From Odiellus spinosus (Eukaryota > Arthropoda > Arachnida > Opiliones > Phalangiidae), in NCBI GenBank assembly GCA_963920705.1, contig OY987238.1, positions 11,650,183 to 11,714,182 on the forward strand: DNA of 64,000 nucleotides, in the 5' to 3' direction. Position 1 is the stretch's first letter; each line of letters begins with the position of its first letter. A program made the translations under genes and the position numbers. This document shows, in pieces, positions 1 to 18,814 of the stretch. Under the pieces are notes generated by a model. That model worked only from the letters and a program-made list of their open reading frames with translations. It did no database searches and had not been told where the DNA came from.

Positions 1-944
1 CGAATTTTAGACTAGTTTATTTATTACCATGTAAAGACGTTCACCATTCATCCACGAACCGCGCCTTTTGTATTGTTGTAAAGGTTGTTACAATAGATTT
101 AGTATATCTAATTTCCGTTTTGATGCACCAAGGTATAAACGTAAGCAATAAGAATACAAATGCCATTTTATTTTATTATATAAAAATAAAACAGACATTC
201 TTGGCAATGTCTCATCATTCATCCCAGTTCATATAGGAAGAAATAATGTCTGCGGTGGGCCTAGGAGCTTAGGGTGCTAATTTTTTGAGCCCATTTGAGC
301 TTTCTTGGGCTTCGATATTAAATAAATATATCCAATTTATGTTTCAACAAGATTCTGTAAGGTTATTAATTTCTAATCAAATATTTACCGTAAAAATAAC
401 ATTTTAAGGGCAAGTTTCATGAAAAATCTTTCTTTTTTGTGGAGGGTACCAACATTTTTAACGAACAAGATAATAAAAGGTTCCCCCTATCCCATTGTGT
501 ATCTTTCCAGAATTTTCTGAGGCTGAAGATTCTTTAAAATTGTCACCCTTCCTTCTGATAGTATCTGTTATAAATGTTATTTATTTCTCTTCAACATCAA
601 ACAAAAAGTTTAACACGAATTAAAACCTTTTAAATTAAGGGTGAATAGGAACACGAAGTTATTTATGTATTGGTTCTGCTTCTAAAAATAAGTTTGCATA
701 TTCCGGAAGTGTCTCTGAACTTGATTAATTAATTGAATATTTTATTACGCGAACAAGTCTTGTTTTTAATTGTAGAATCGATTAAAAGAAACTTAATTTT
801 CCTCTTCACAATCCCTTTAAAACTTTACGCTTAATCCTTTTATCTTTAATTGCGTTGAGATTTTGTTTTCACTTGACAATGATTAACGAGTTGTTTGTAT
901 TTTTCGTTTCTGTTTGTTTCTTCGTGTTTGCGTTTATGGTTTAG

Positions 945-8884
<7,940 letters not shown>

Positions 8885-9079
8885 TAGTAGAAACAGGTAT
8901 ACACGTTTTTGTATGTTTTCCAAAATTCATTAGTACGTCCCAAAAAAGTAAAGGTATTACTTTCCAAGACTCTTCTGCCAGTGCAAAGTTATTTTAGATC
9001 AAGTTTTGATAGTGGGTTGTTTAAACTCGCGCAATTATGACATTGTATCGTCAATTTATTTATGCTTAAATGAAAATAT

Positions 9080-9271
9080 AACAGTAGATCATTTGCTCGT
9101 TGATCTCAGACCCTTCAGTGCGAAGAAGTTCAGGATCTCCATGAATCCAGCTAAGCCTGTTTTTCGTGTAAGTTTGAACGTTTTTGTAGTCTGTAAATTT
9201 TTTTACTTTTGGATTAGGCCTAAAGAATCGATAAACAAATTGCTTGTTATTAGGTTTCATTCTCCCTTTAA
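9080..9271 (+). repeat. Fragment of palindromic element family A (right half) upstream of ABCG gene
   Basis: Order matches complete copies: TTGCTC, CAGGATCTCCATGAATCC, GCTAAGCCT, TTAGGCCTA, GAATCGATAAA, TTGTTATTAGGTT and CATTCTCCCTTTA. The 107-residue open frame over this stretch is therefore repeat sequence, not a gene. Confidence 0.75.
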
Positions 9272-9844
9272 ATTTCACCTGATAAATTCTAAACGGGAGC
9301 GCGGTTTAGTTAGGAAAGTTTTGAACTAGGGATTCGAATTACAAAGTTCCATGTTAGGAATTATAATTTATAATTAGGTTTTTTATAGGCACCGTGAAAA
9401 AAAATTGCGTATGCAGCCGCCGTATGTTCTAATGTGCTCAACAAACTTATGCCTTTTTGCTCCGTCAATTGGTAAGTTTCCATTTGTATTTTCAGTAGGT
9501 TGGGACAATATCACTGGCTTGATGATCTTGTTTCTTGACGAACCAGCGGTGCGATATGACTGGGGGCGTTGAGTTCGCGCGCACCGGAAGTCGGTAGTAT
9601 ATTAAATAGGGGGACTAGCGCGGGGGTGTAATTTTAATCGTAATCTCGAGGAATCATGGAGGATCCAGGAGCAGGAGGAATGAACTGAAGTCGGCAAATT
9701 CTCTAGTTGTTGGCAGGGGAATCAAAAATCTGGGCGCCGGAATTTCTGTTTTAAACGCGCTACTGATTTTATAAAGACGCGTAGATGTAGAAAAGTAAGT
9801 GAAAAACTTCAATAGCTTATAGGGAGCCACTTCGTGGAAATAAA

Positions 9845-12800
9845 ATGGCTCAAATTCTGAGTATTCAGAGCCATTTAAACGCGATGTCCGATTTACAATC
9901 GGATATTTTGAACAATCAAAATGGTTACGCTGGCCAAGATATGGTCTTACCAATGGAATTCAAAGAAGGTAAAGCTGGAATTAACGGCAGCGTTTCTTCC
10001 ACACCTTCACTACAGAGAACAGCCGTTGATATCGAATGGAAGAATATTTCTTACTCAGTTTCGCTCGGAAGGAAGAAAGGTATGTTATATTAGTAAAATT
10101 AGTGTCATTGTTTAGTCTCTTATTTCCATTTTTTTCTTGTATTTAGGTTTGAAACCAATCTTAAAGGTAATAATTCTCATTATTGATGAAAGACCTTCTC
10201 AGTTGACCCCAAAATTTAAATTTGGTCTTTCCATAGGGATTATCGGGGAAAGTTTTCTGTGGAGAATTGACAGCCATTATGGGACCATCAGGTGCTGGAA
10301 AATCTACTCTTCTCAACATTCTTACGGGTTATATGTAAGTTTTAAAAGATTCGAGCCTCTATTTTTTAAAAACAGTATAAAAAAATCTTTGTAGACATCG
10401 CAATATCGAAGGCAAAGTTTATACTAATGGTGCCGAAAGAGATTTGAGAGTATTCAAAAAACTTTCCTGCTATATAATGCAAGAGGATCATCTTCTTTCA
10501 ACTCTAAGCGTTAAAGATCATTTATGGATAGCCGTCAATTTAAAAATGCCACAGTCAACGAGTAGATCCATCAAAAAACAAATAGTAAATCGAATTGATT
10601 CCTTCTCAATTAGTTACTAATGATTGGGTAAATGTTTTAAGGTAGAGAAATCCATCGAATCGTTGGGTTTATCAGAATGTAAAGACACTAGGGCAGCAAA
10701 TTTATCCGGTGGTCAAAAGAAACGACTTTGTATTGCGCAAGAAATAGTCAACAATCCTCCAATAGTATTCTTAGATGAACCTACCAGGTAAAACAATTTC
10801 TTTTAACCACTGACAAACTTAAAAAAGCTTAAAAAAATAGTCTTAGTTCTTAAAACTTTAATTTTTGGGTGTTTTATAGTGGTTTAGATAGTTCCTCTTG
10901 TCTTCAATGTATTAACTTGTTAAAATCATTGGCTCAGGAAGGTCGTACCATTGTTTGTACTATTCACCAACCTAGCGCTAGAATTTTGGAAACTTTTGAT
11001 AAAGTGAGATTATTTTCACTCGCATATTTTTTGAAATGGGAAATCTAATCTCTTTATTTTTAGATTTACATGGTCGCTAATGGAACGTGTATATTCAGAG
11101 GCCCTGTTATACGCCTCTTACCTTTTTTATCCTCTCAAGGCCTCGAATGTCCTCAATATCATAATCCGGCCGATTTTGGTACAAAATTTAATCAATAAGT
11201 AATACAGTAAAAGACTAAAAGGTCGCTATAACGAAACTCTAGTGGGAGAAGAAACTATTTTATTATAGTTGCAAAGTCTTGGCTTTACAGTTATAACCAA
11301 AGTTCGTCTGCTAAAACTAGGCCTATCTACAACTAGATCAAACAAAATAAGAGTCATTAAAAGCGATATTTCGTTGTAACGAGTTTATTTTAGGACTTCT
11401 GTATTTTTGACAATGGAGTATTCAAAATATTTTGTTATAAGGGATTGTTTGTTTTACAGTGACTGAAGTAGCTTGCGGAGAATACGGGGATAATTGCGTT
11501 GACAGGTTAATGGTCGCTACTGAAGCATTATTACCTGTGAATGGAATTTACGGATTAAGCGATAAGGAAAGTCATACAGCCGCTTCAATGGATGACGATA
11601 AAACTGAAGATTCATCGTGTACAACTTCGTTGCTGAAAGAAAGAGTATAAAGTCGAAAAACCATTTCAATATTTATCAGATAGCAAGAAAGGATAGAAGG
11701 TAATCTGGGAATTCTTATGTACCCATATAAGTCCAGTTATAGGATGATTAGTTAAGATTTGGCCTCTATGATTTATAATTTGAGGTAAAGTCGAGTTGGG
11801 AAGGATAGATAGGTCATAATCGTAACGTTATGACATTTTAAAACATTTACACTGCCAACCCGTGACCGTTTAGAATTCCCAGGGTGTAACTTCTATCCTT
11901 TCTTGTCAATATTAATTTACTTCTGATAAATTTTCAAGCAAAAATTGTAGCTTTGAATCTTAAAAATTACTCGTACAATTTTTTAAGGATATTATTCTTC
12001 GGAAAAATTACAGAGGATATCCAACTTCTTCGTTAAACCAATTCATTGTCTTAATCAAGCGCGTTTTTCTCATAATCTCGAGAGACATGATGTTAACTCA
12101 TCTTCGTTTTCTATCCACCGTGTCAGTCGCTGTCCTGCTCGGTTTACTCTATAACAAAATCGGCAACGACAGTATGAAAGTTCATAGCAACGTTTCCTTC
12201 ATCTTCTTCTCGCTACTCTTTGTTTTCTTTTGCGCTTCCATGCCGACGCTTCTCACTTTTCCCATCGAAGCCTCGGTATTTACGAGAGAACAGATGAATG
12301 GCTGGTACAGCGTCCGGATGTATTACTTAGCGAAAACTTTAGCCGATTTACCATTCCAGGTATGTTTTAGAATGAATGATTAAGATGAGGAATCTTTTAA
12401 AATTATGGCATTTTTCTAATCGCAAAAAAATAAAATGTTACTCATCTTCATTATCCCTTTAACTCACTATTTTAACATTTTTTAAAACATGTTTTATTTA
12501 GCTGTTATTTCCAACCATTTATTGCTCGATCGTATATTGGATGACTGCCCAACCTTTTGAAGCCTCTCGCTTCATTTTATTCGTCCTTATGATGATGATG
12601 GTCTCATTTGTGGGTCAATCTTTTGCGGTATTTATTGGAGCGGCTATTGACATTCAAGTAAATTAGTAAATTTACTTTTTCCGATTCGTAACAGATTTTT
12701 TCACGATAGAAATATATTTTTTTAGAACGCAGTTTACTTGGGACCACTCTTAAACTTGCCAATGTTCATTTTCTGCGGTTTTTTCATTCCCGTTCACGAT

Positions 12801-13450
12801 ATGCCGTCTTATTTACAATGGTTGACTTACGTATCTTATTTTAGATACGCATTTGAAGGTAAATATCTTAAGGAAAGCTTGCGACAAATCATTTTAGTTA
12901 TTTTTCTAACCGCCAAGAAATTTTCATTACGGTATTTAAGGGACAATGTTGATAATATACGGATACGAAGGAAATGAAAGGTATGAAAATAGTTTATAAA
13001 TATTTTATTTAAAGGGATAGTACCATGTGCAATCTCTTTAAAAATATAATTGAGGACAATAACTATCGTCATGGTTTGAACCGATATCAAAGTTAAGTCT
13101 AACAGTTAATAACTAATATTTTTTTTCTTCAAAAATGCTGGTATTGGTTAATTTAATTCTTGATATCGATATTTGTATCATTGAAAAGGAACTTAATCAT
13201 GTACTTTTGTACTATCCCTTTAAATAACGCGTGAATTTGATTAATCAAATCTAAATTTTACGATAGGGAAGAGATGTATTGCCACGCCGATGATTTTTGC
13301 CCATATTCAATCCCAAAATTATTTCTCGAAGAACTAAGCATCGAAGAATTATCGTTGACTACTTGTTTCTTAGTTCTGGGTTTCTTCTTGTTGCTGTTTA
13401 GAGTTTTAGGATATTTGGTCTTGGAGTATAAAGTTCGTTTCCGAAAATGA
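9845..13450 (+). CDS. ABCG-family half transporter (ABCG1/ABCG4 type), complete, 665 aa, 13 exons
   Basis: ATP-driven half transporter that dimerises in membranes; ABCG1/4 relatives export sterols and lipids. Exons: 9845-10079, 10147-10166, 10237-10334, 10395-10584, 10642-10787, 10880-11003, 11064-11178, 11460-11644, 11988-12359, 12502-12657, 12726-12858, 12941-12980, 13267-13450. All phases agree and the total of 1998 nt is 665 codons plus TGA. The N-terminal ATPase has Walker A GPSGAGKS (101-108), signature LSGGQ (202-206), Walker [14 protein letters not shown] with D226/E227, and H-loop H258 in [10 protein letters not shown]-terminal membrane domain of about six helices follows, with FCASMP and FCGFFIP segments typical of the ABCG reductase-like order (ATPase first). 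The second exon is a 20-nt microexon giving LKPILK. Length is normal for the subfamily. ABCG1 and ABCG4 cannot be separated by eye. Confidence 0.93.
11684..11905. mobile_element. Foldback element in ABCG intron 8
   Basis: The ends are inverted copies: CAAGAAAGGATAGAAG with GGGAATTCT near 11684-11720, and AGAATTCCC with CTTCTATCCTTTCTTG near 11870-11905. Total about 222 bp with terminal repeats of about 35 bp and no coding capacity, so MITE-like. No clear target duplication seen. Confidence 0.6.
12438..12472. repeat. End fragment of family B element in ABCG intron 9
   Basis: The string TTCATTATCCCTTTAAC matches the right terminus of the complete family B element at 58640-59025. Only the end is recognisable. 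Confidence 0.45.
13009..13223. mobile_element. Short palindromic TTAA-flanked element (family C) in ABCG intron 12
   Basis: Left end TTAA then AGGGATAGTAC; right end GTACTATCCCT then TTAA. About 207 bp between the TTAA copies, non-coding. It lies wholly inside the intron between the 40-nt exon and the last exon, so it should be removed by splicing. Confidence 0.7.
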
Positions 13451-15040
13451 GCGAATTTATGTTCAATCAGAAAGTGGAGAAAAAGTATTTAAAATGAAAA
13501 TATTTTACAAATTTACTACTCATCAAATTTTATCACTTTACGACAATTATGAAAAGTATATGCGGCAGCACAATGCAATCATTCGTTTATTAATAACGAA
13601 CGTTGACTGTACATAAATATTACGGAAAAGGTTGTGTCACTATCACGGAAATCTGGCAATTAGGGGGGAAAAAAGCTTTAAAGTTTAAATACGTAGACAT
13701 AGCTTTATTTTATACCAAAAATATTTTTAGTTTTCATATAGAATCTTACATTTATGAAATATTTCATCTTAAAGGGAGAATAAAGTTGGATGGCAAGTTT
13801 TTATTAGTGATGGGTGTGAGCAAAGGCTTAATTTTAAGCCTAATTTTGGAGAAAGTAAAAACTTGATTAAAAAAGTTAACTAGGCCTATTTTAATGATAA
13901 GGAATCGAGAGAAAAATTACATTTGGCTTCATTCTCCCTTTAATCTCTGAAAGGATTAAGTTTTAGTTGAACTATATTGACTCAATGAGTGTATTTTTAA
14001 TCTTATGATCATGTGATATTTTTAGAATGTTCCTCTATTAAGTTTAAATTATTAATTATGGCCGATTTTCCTACGCAAAGAAATTTTATCATTTTAAACT
14101 TAATATCAGAAGTCAATCATTTAAGTGTTTGTCTCGTTAGGATTTGAAACTTCTATTGATGTGCTTCTGTTCAGATTCGATTGATTCATAGTCATAAATA
14201 ACCAAATTTATATTTAATTACTAATTAACTTTATTATTTACTGGTAAGCCTTTTTTGATGGAAAATTACAACAGAATGTTAATTACTTAAGGCCTTATTA
14301 AGAGACTTAATAGGTTTGAAATGGAATTATATGCACCAAAGAATTATTGAGAAGAAAGCTTTTTTACTATTTAATCCAAAGTATATTGTTGCAATCATAA
14401 GATTATAACTAATCCACAAACATGAGTTGTATTATCAGAAGTTTATAAAACACCTTTGGGGGAAGTTTCTAATGCTGATGCTTTTTGTCGTCTGCTAAGG
14501 TGTTGATCCTTGTAGCGATGCTTTTGAACTTTACGTAATTTCGACAGTGACTGACAGGGTGGTATAAACCTACTATAGTAGTTTAAAAAACTAGTTGTTC
14601 GCTGCTAATCTACAATCTTCATAGTGATTAGTAAATTTTCTATTAAACTTTCACGTTTGTGACTCTAGAAGAAGAGTTCGTAACTTCCCCAAAATGTTTT
14701 TATAGACTTCTCGTACAACAATTTCTTTTCATATTATTTAACTTCATTTAATTACTTACCTATTTTATTAGTAAAAACCCCAAAAAATCTATGTAACTTT
14801 ACGCAGTCATTCCAGTTTTGAAATGAAAAAAAAAAAAAAAAGATAACAAACCAAATAGTAAAAAAACTTGTGTGAGAAAAGAATGTTAATCCTTTATTCA
14901 ATCAAAATTAAAATATTTACATAATACTCTAGTTCTTAACTCCTCCCCCGCGCTCTTATTGGTTGACTACTTCCAAGTGTCATACTTATGAAATTAATTT
15001 TTAATTTATTAGCTTATGATTATGATTAAAATAATTTCAA
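13451..15040. other. Intergenic stretch between ABCG gene and DHHC-like gene
   Basis: 3' flank of the ABCG gene and of the convergent minus-strand DHHC-like gene. It contains a family A end fragment (13881-13953: TAGGCCTATTTTAATGATAAGGAATCGA, ending CATTCTCCCTTTAA) and one copy of the dispersed motif CGTCTGCTAA (14490). No supported gene; the 87-residue open frame near 13603 overlaps the repeat margin. Confidence 0.6.
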
Positions 15041-16282
15041 TTAAATTGGCAATTGTTTTTCAAAACTAAAACAAACAAATCGAAAGATATTTAAAATTAA
15101 CAAGTATACGCAATATAGACCAATTAGTATGAAATACACAGCGCTGGTAAAACTTAAACTTGCGCTGTAAATTGAAAAGATTAAAATGTTAATTTTTGAT
15201 TAGACCCTAGAATATAATATAGGGATGCGCACGGTTAAGTAAATATCAAAAGAGTTATCGATTACTCATCGCTGACACTGATTGGTCCAATAAGATTTGT
15301 ACTTGTAAACCAATTGCAAGAGTAAAAATCGTTCAACAACTTATGATGTCAACAGCTCATCGATAACCTTTTTGTTAATGTTTTTTCTTGAAAGTAACTG
15401 AACGAACCCCTTTTATTGTTTTTTTTTTAAACTTACTGGAGGTCTCTATAGGCGTCGGTACAATTATAAGGGATTAAAAAATAATTTCCCAATAAATATC
15501 TAGGATAGCAGATTGTTGTCAATGTTAGATTAGCGGCGTAGAAACATCCCAAGCTCAGAAAAACCAAGAAGTATGAAAAATATTTCAAGTTTTTTTGGAT
15601 TATGCAAATATTCAACCTAAATTGAAAAAAAAAAGGGATATTATTATAAGGAAATTAAGGAATAGAAGATGTAAATTTATGGAATAACCCTTTTTTGGTT
15701 TTTGGTTATATCATAAGTTAATGAACTACCCTATAATTATTATTTTAATTACCAAGAACAAATATAGTAATGATGAGAATAAGTGTGAGTGCAATTAGCG
15801 CAGTTCCATTTGTTTGCGAATGATTTTAGAGTTTCCTTTTTAATTATTTTGTAATTCGTCTGGGCCACGTATTTAGTTTTAAACATATAATAGCACGCTA
15901 AAGCTACCAAAACAGTCAGGAATGCATTTTCATAAAACAATATTTCAAGGTAACCAACAGTTTCGAATTGAAATATGCACATAAGAGTGAAAAATGAGGA
16001 ACATGTCCATCCTTTCAAAAATACTTTGATGGTTGAGTGTTTTACAGAGGATGAAATAATTAGAATTAGTGGTACAATTACGCCGGTAATTGCACCAAAG
16101 GTATAATTTTGGGCTGCTATAAATATGATTAATGGAACTGATATCCAACTAAATGCCAATATTATATCATGATTTTTCATCCTTAAATCTCGATAGTTAG
16201 ATGAAATTGAGTTGCGCCTTGGTGCTGGAGATTCCCATAGCTTGGGAGAAGGGAAATCCATTGCCGATACGCCTTTCTCCAT
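15041..16282 (-). CDS. DHHC-family (ZDHHC23-like) multi-pass membrane protein lacking the DHHC motif, 277 aa
   Basis: Exons on the minus strand: 16282-15753, 15616-15437, 15164-15041. Phases agree (2, 2) and the total of 834 nt is 277 codons plus TAA. The start ATG sits in ACCATGG. Hydrophobic segments lie at about 40-60, 62-80, 92-108 and 122-140, then a short Cys/His stretch, then two more at about 190-212 and 240-262. That is the plan of ZDHHC13/17/23-type S-acyltransferases. After the Cys stretch WLNICIIQKNLKYF fits the family pattern W-x-N-x-C-x4-N-x3-F. LTLTTIC and SLSFTSAVYF resemble the ZDHHC23 C-terminal half. The zinc-finger core is cut down: C161 and C164 remain, the usual R-P-x-R and His-Cys pairs are missing, and the DHHC position reads YYIC (172-175). 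I infer a catalytically dead paralogue or a recent, still-open pseudogene. The family call is by eye. Confidence 0.66.
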
Positions 16283-17011
16283 GGTAACGACTGTGAAACA
16301 ATAAGTTTTTTATATATAACGTTATGCCTTCGTTTTGAATTTAAAGGGATTATAAACAAATCGAAAAATCGTCTGCTAACTTTCGTTACCTCATGTTTAC
16401 TAACGAATTTAAACGAAACTTGCTCCAATTATTTTAGTGTATATTTGTTTGAAGTAATTTCAACCTGTACCTTGACCGTCTAACCTTGGGGTTACTTAGC
16501 AAATTTCGGGTCAAAAACAACAATTTCCTATATTTTCCTCCAAGATTTTATACTCCCTCTCCTCTAACATCAATAACATCACATTGGTGGCCATTTTGGT
16601 TTTCGTGACGTCATTTCCAGTAGGAACTTTGGAAGCAACGAAAACGAAGACCTCGTCTTTGTTAATTAAAAGTAATTAAATATCTTTAATGATTAATAAA
16701 TGTAATAATCTGTCTATAACATGTAATTTTAATACTCCTGTTTCGATATTTAAATCTAAACGTTGGATTAAACAAGATTAAGTCAACTAAATAGAAGAAA
16801 TTTACAATCGTCGATTTAAGCCTTGGACTTTCAGTAGAAGTAAAATAGTGAGTGCTTTACTGCTCTGCTTTGCTCTGAAGACACCCTGTGAGCCTGATCA
16901 GCTGTGCTGTGGCAAGTGTAAACTAAAATATACTTTCCATTTCCACATGTAAAACAGTACAGCAAAGTAGTACTAGCCCGATAGAAATATCATCAATTTG
17001 TAGCACTGTTA
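16283..17011. promoter_or_regulatory. Bidirectional promoter region between DHHC-like gene and RABAC1
   Basis: 729 bp separate the two start codons, which face away from each other. The stretch contains a full CRE palindrome TGACGTCA at 16606-16613 beside a CCATTTTGG stretch, and CTGCTCTGCTTTGCTCTG-type repeats (16858-16880) nearer RABAC1. A plausible acceptor (TTTCACAG) lies about 10 nt upstream of the DHHC-like start, so an untranslated first exon is possible. Confidence 0.5.
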
Positions 17012-17832
17012 ATGGATTCAAAGCCTGAAGACAAAACAGAGGCGAGTAATGTAGGGATAGACCTTTCTGGGGAGCTAACAACTTTGCCTGATGACCAGAC
17101 TAGTCCTGCCAAAAAAAGGTAATATATAAAGTCTACATTCTAACTTGCTTCATTCAACCAAAGTACAATTCTCTTTTGAATGTCTAGTATAATGGCACTA
17201 GCATTGACAAACCCAGCTGCTAAAGCCTGGATCCAAAATAGACGTCAGAATATTAGACCATGGTTGACGTTTTTTGATACTAAGAAGTTCAGGGTACCAG
17301 TTTCATTCGCTCATTGCACAAAACGAGTTATGAGAAATGTCGAGCACTTCCAGAGCAATTATTTATTTGTTTTTCTCGGGCTTCTAGTCTATTGCGTGTA
17401 AATATATTGATTATAAGTTTATTTTCTAGGATATTTTGTATAAATTTTATGTCATATACTATTTTTAATTGCAGATTGACTTCTCCATTGCTAATAATAG
17501 CAATTTTCGCTTCTCTAGGAGCTTGCTATATAATGAAACTAAAGAATGATCAAGGAAAACTAAAAGTTCTTGGATACAATTTTAGTTTAGGACAGCAATA
17601 TGCGCTCGTTGCTTTAATCTCTTTCCCACTATTTTATATCAGCGGAGCTGGCTCTGTGGTTTTCTGGGTTCTAGGTAAATTTCAGGCTCTTCCTCTTTAC
17701 AAAATAATTATTTTAATATACAAATTTTATTTAGGAGTGTCATTTTTTGTCATAATGCTGCACGCAACGCTTCATGCTTCTGAGCCAAGTGCGGAAGAAG
17801 ATTTCTTTGAGTTACAGATGGAACCAGTTTAA
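17012..17832 (+). CDS. RABAC1: Prenylated Rab acceptor protein 1 (PRA1 family), complete, 204 aa
   Basis: Golgi/ER membrane protein that binds prenylated Rab GTPases and acts in their membrane delivery. Exons: 17012-17118, 17188-17397, 17475-17674, 17735-17832; phases 2, 2, 1; 615 nt, 204 codons plus TAA. Family marks: the RRQNIRPWLTFFD stretch before the membrane core, RNVEHFQSNYLFVFLGLLVYC at the first hydrophobic hairpin, TSPLLIIAIF, a basic loop, YALVALISFP and GAGSVVFWVLG at the second hairpin, and the C-terminus ending LQMEPV as in vertebrate RABAC1. Length is close to the human protein (about 185 aa); the extra length is an acidic/serine patch before the C-terminus. It is head to head with the DHHC-like membrane protein. 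Confidence 0.93.
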
Positions 17833-18814
17833 TATTATTACAGTATATATAATATTTAAATATCTTGGCATTATTTTATCACTAAATTTATAACAAGGTT
17901 TGTTTGAGAATTGTTTTAGGTTGTTGTATAATAAACATGTATATAGCTTGACTCAAAATATTAATGTACTATCATAAGTATATTATCTAGGTAAGGAAGT
18001 GGGAATCAGTTTTGAAAGGAAGCAAGACCATTATGAACAAGTAAAAAGGGGTGATCATGAGTGCAAATATAAGCAGAAGTAACTAATACTTATTACAAAA
18101 CTTTTAAGTTAATTATAATTTAAATTTTTACATAAATATTGCAATTAATTTTACCATAAGTTAATTATAATATAACTTTATGTTTTTTAGAAGCATAAAA
18201 TAATTAAAATCTAATTTGCTATGGATAGAACCATAAGAAACAACTTTTTTACGTGACTTATGATAAAACGATAGGTTAATCTAACTTATTGGAAAATCAT
18301 AGGTTAATTATAATGTAACTTATAGGAAAATAATGGGTCAATTATAATCTATTACACTTATAGTAGAACCATAAGTTATTTATGGGTTTCAGTGACACAT
18401 ACCGTTTTCAAAGAAATTACAATAAGCGGTAGCCTACCATACACTTCGGTATACATCGCTGAACACGACCCTTTCTAACTTATTATAAAACCATAAGTTT
18501 GACCACCCGCACTTTTGTCAAAATAAAATAATTCTTACTTTCTTCAATCTAAGAATATTTTTCTTAGTTATTAGACATGACCTGAAGTTCTGAACCAAAT
18601 GCACTGGTGCGAAAGCTCTAAGGGGAAGGTTAATTATAGGGGTCATTATCCAACCGCGGCGCGTGATAGATCTTAAGCCTAATTGCGGAGACTCTGCTTA
18701 GGCTGGGTTAGTGAGCCGGTAGCTGCTTCGAAAAGAGATTTAATGTAAATTAAAATTAGCTTTATATAAAAAATTTAAACGAGAATAGAATAAGTTCAAG
18801 AGTTTTTACAGAAA
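17833..18814. other. RABAC1-TOMM70 intergenic region with a short repeat cluster
   Basis: At about 18090-18380 a unit resembling CATAAGTTAATTATAATNTAACTTATA recurs several times in direct and inverted order at roughly 35-40-bp spacing. The 18600-18760 part is richer in G+C (CCGCGGCGCGTGATAG) and is the likely TOMM70 promoter and 5' UTR. No gene seen. Confidence 0.55.

Noticed and set aside
9006..9329. 107-residue open frame before the ABCG gene
   Set aside because: It overlaps a family A repeat fragment (9080-9271) and has no homology-like features.
15749..15840. Alternative frame at the end of DHHC-like exon 1 giving a hydrophobic LIALTLILIITIFVLG segment
   Set aside because: It is not continuous with the upstream frame and stops at once. 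The frame used joins in phase to the next exon and restores the W-x-N-x-C pattern. I note it because a frameshift could matter if the gene is decaying.
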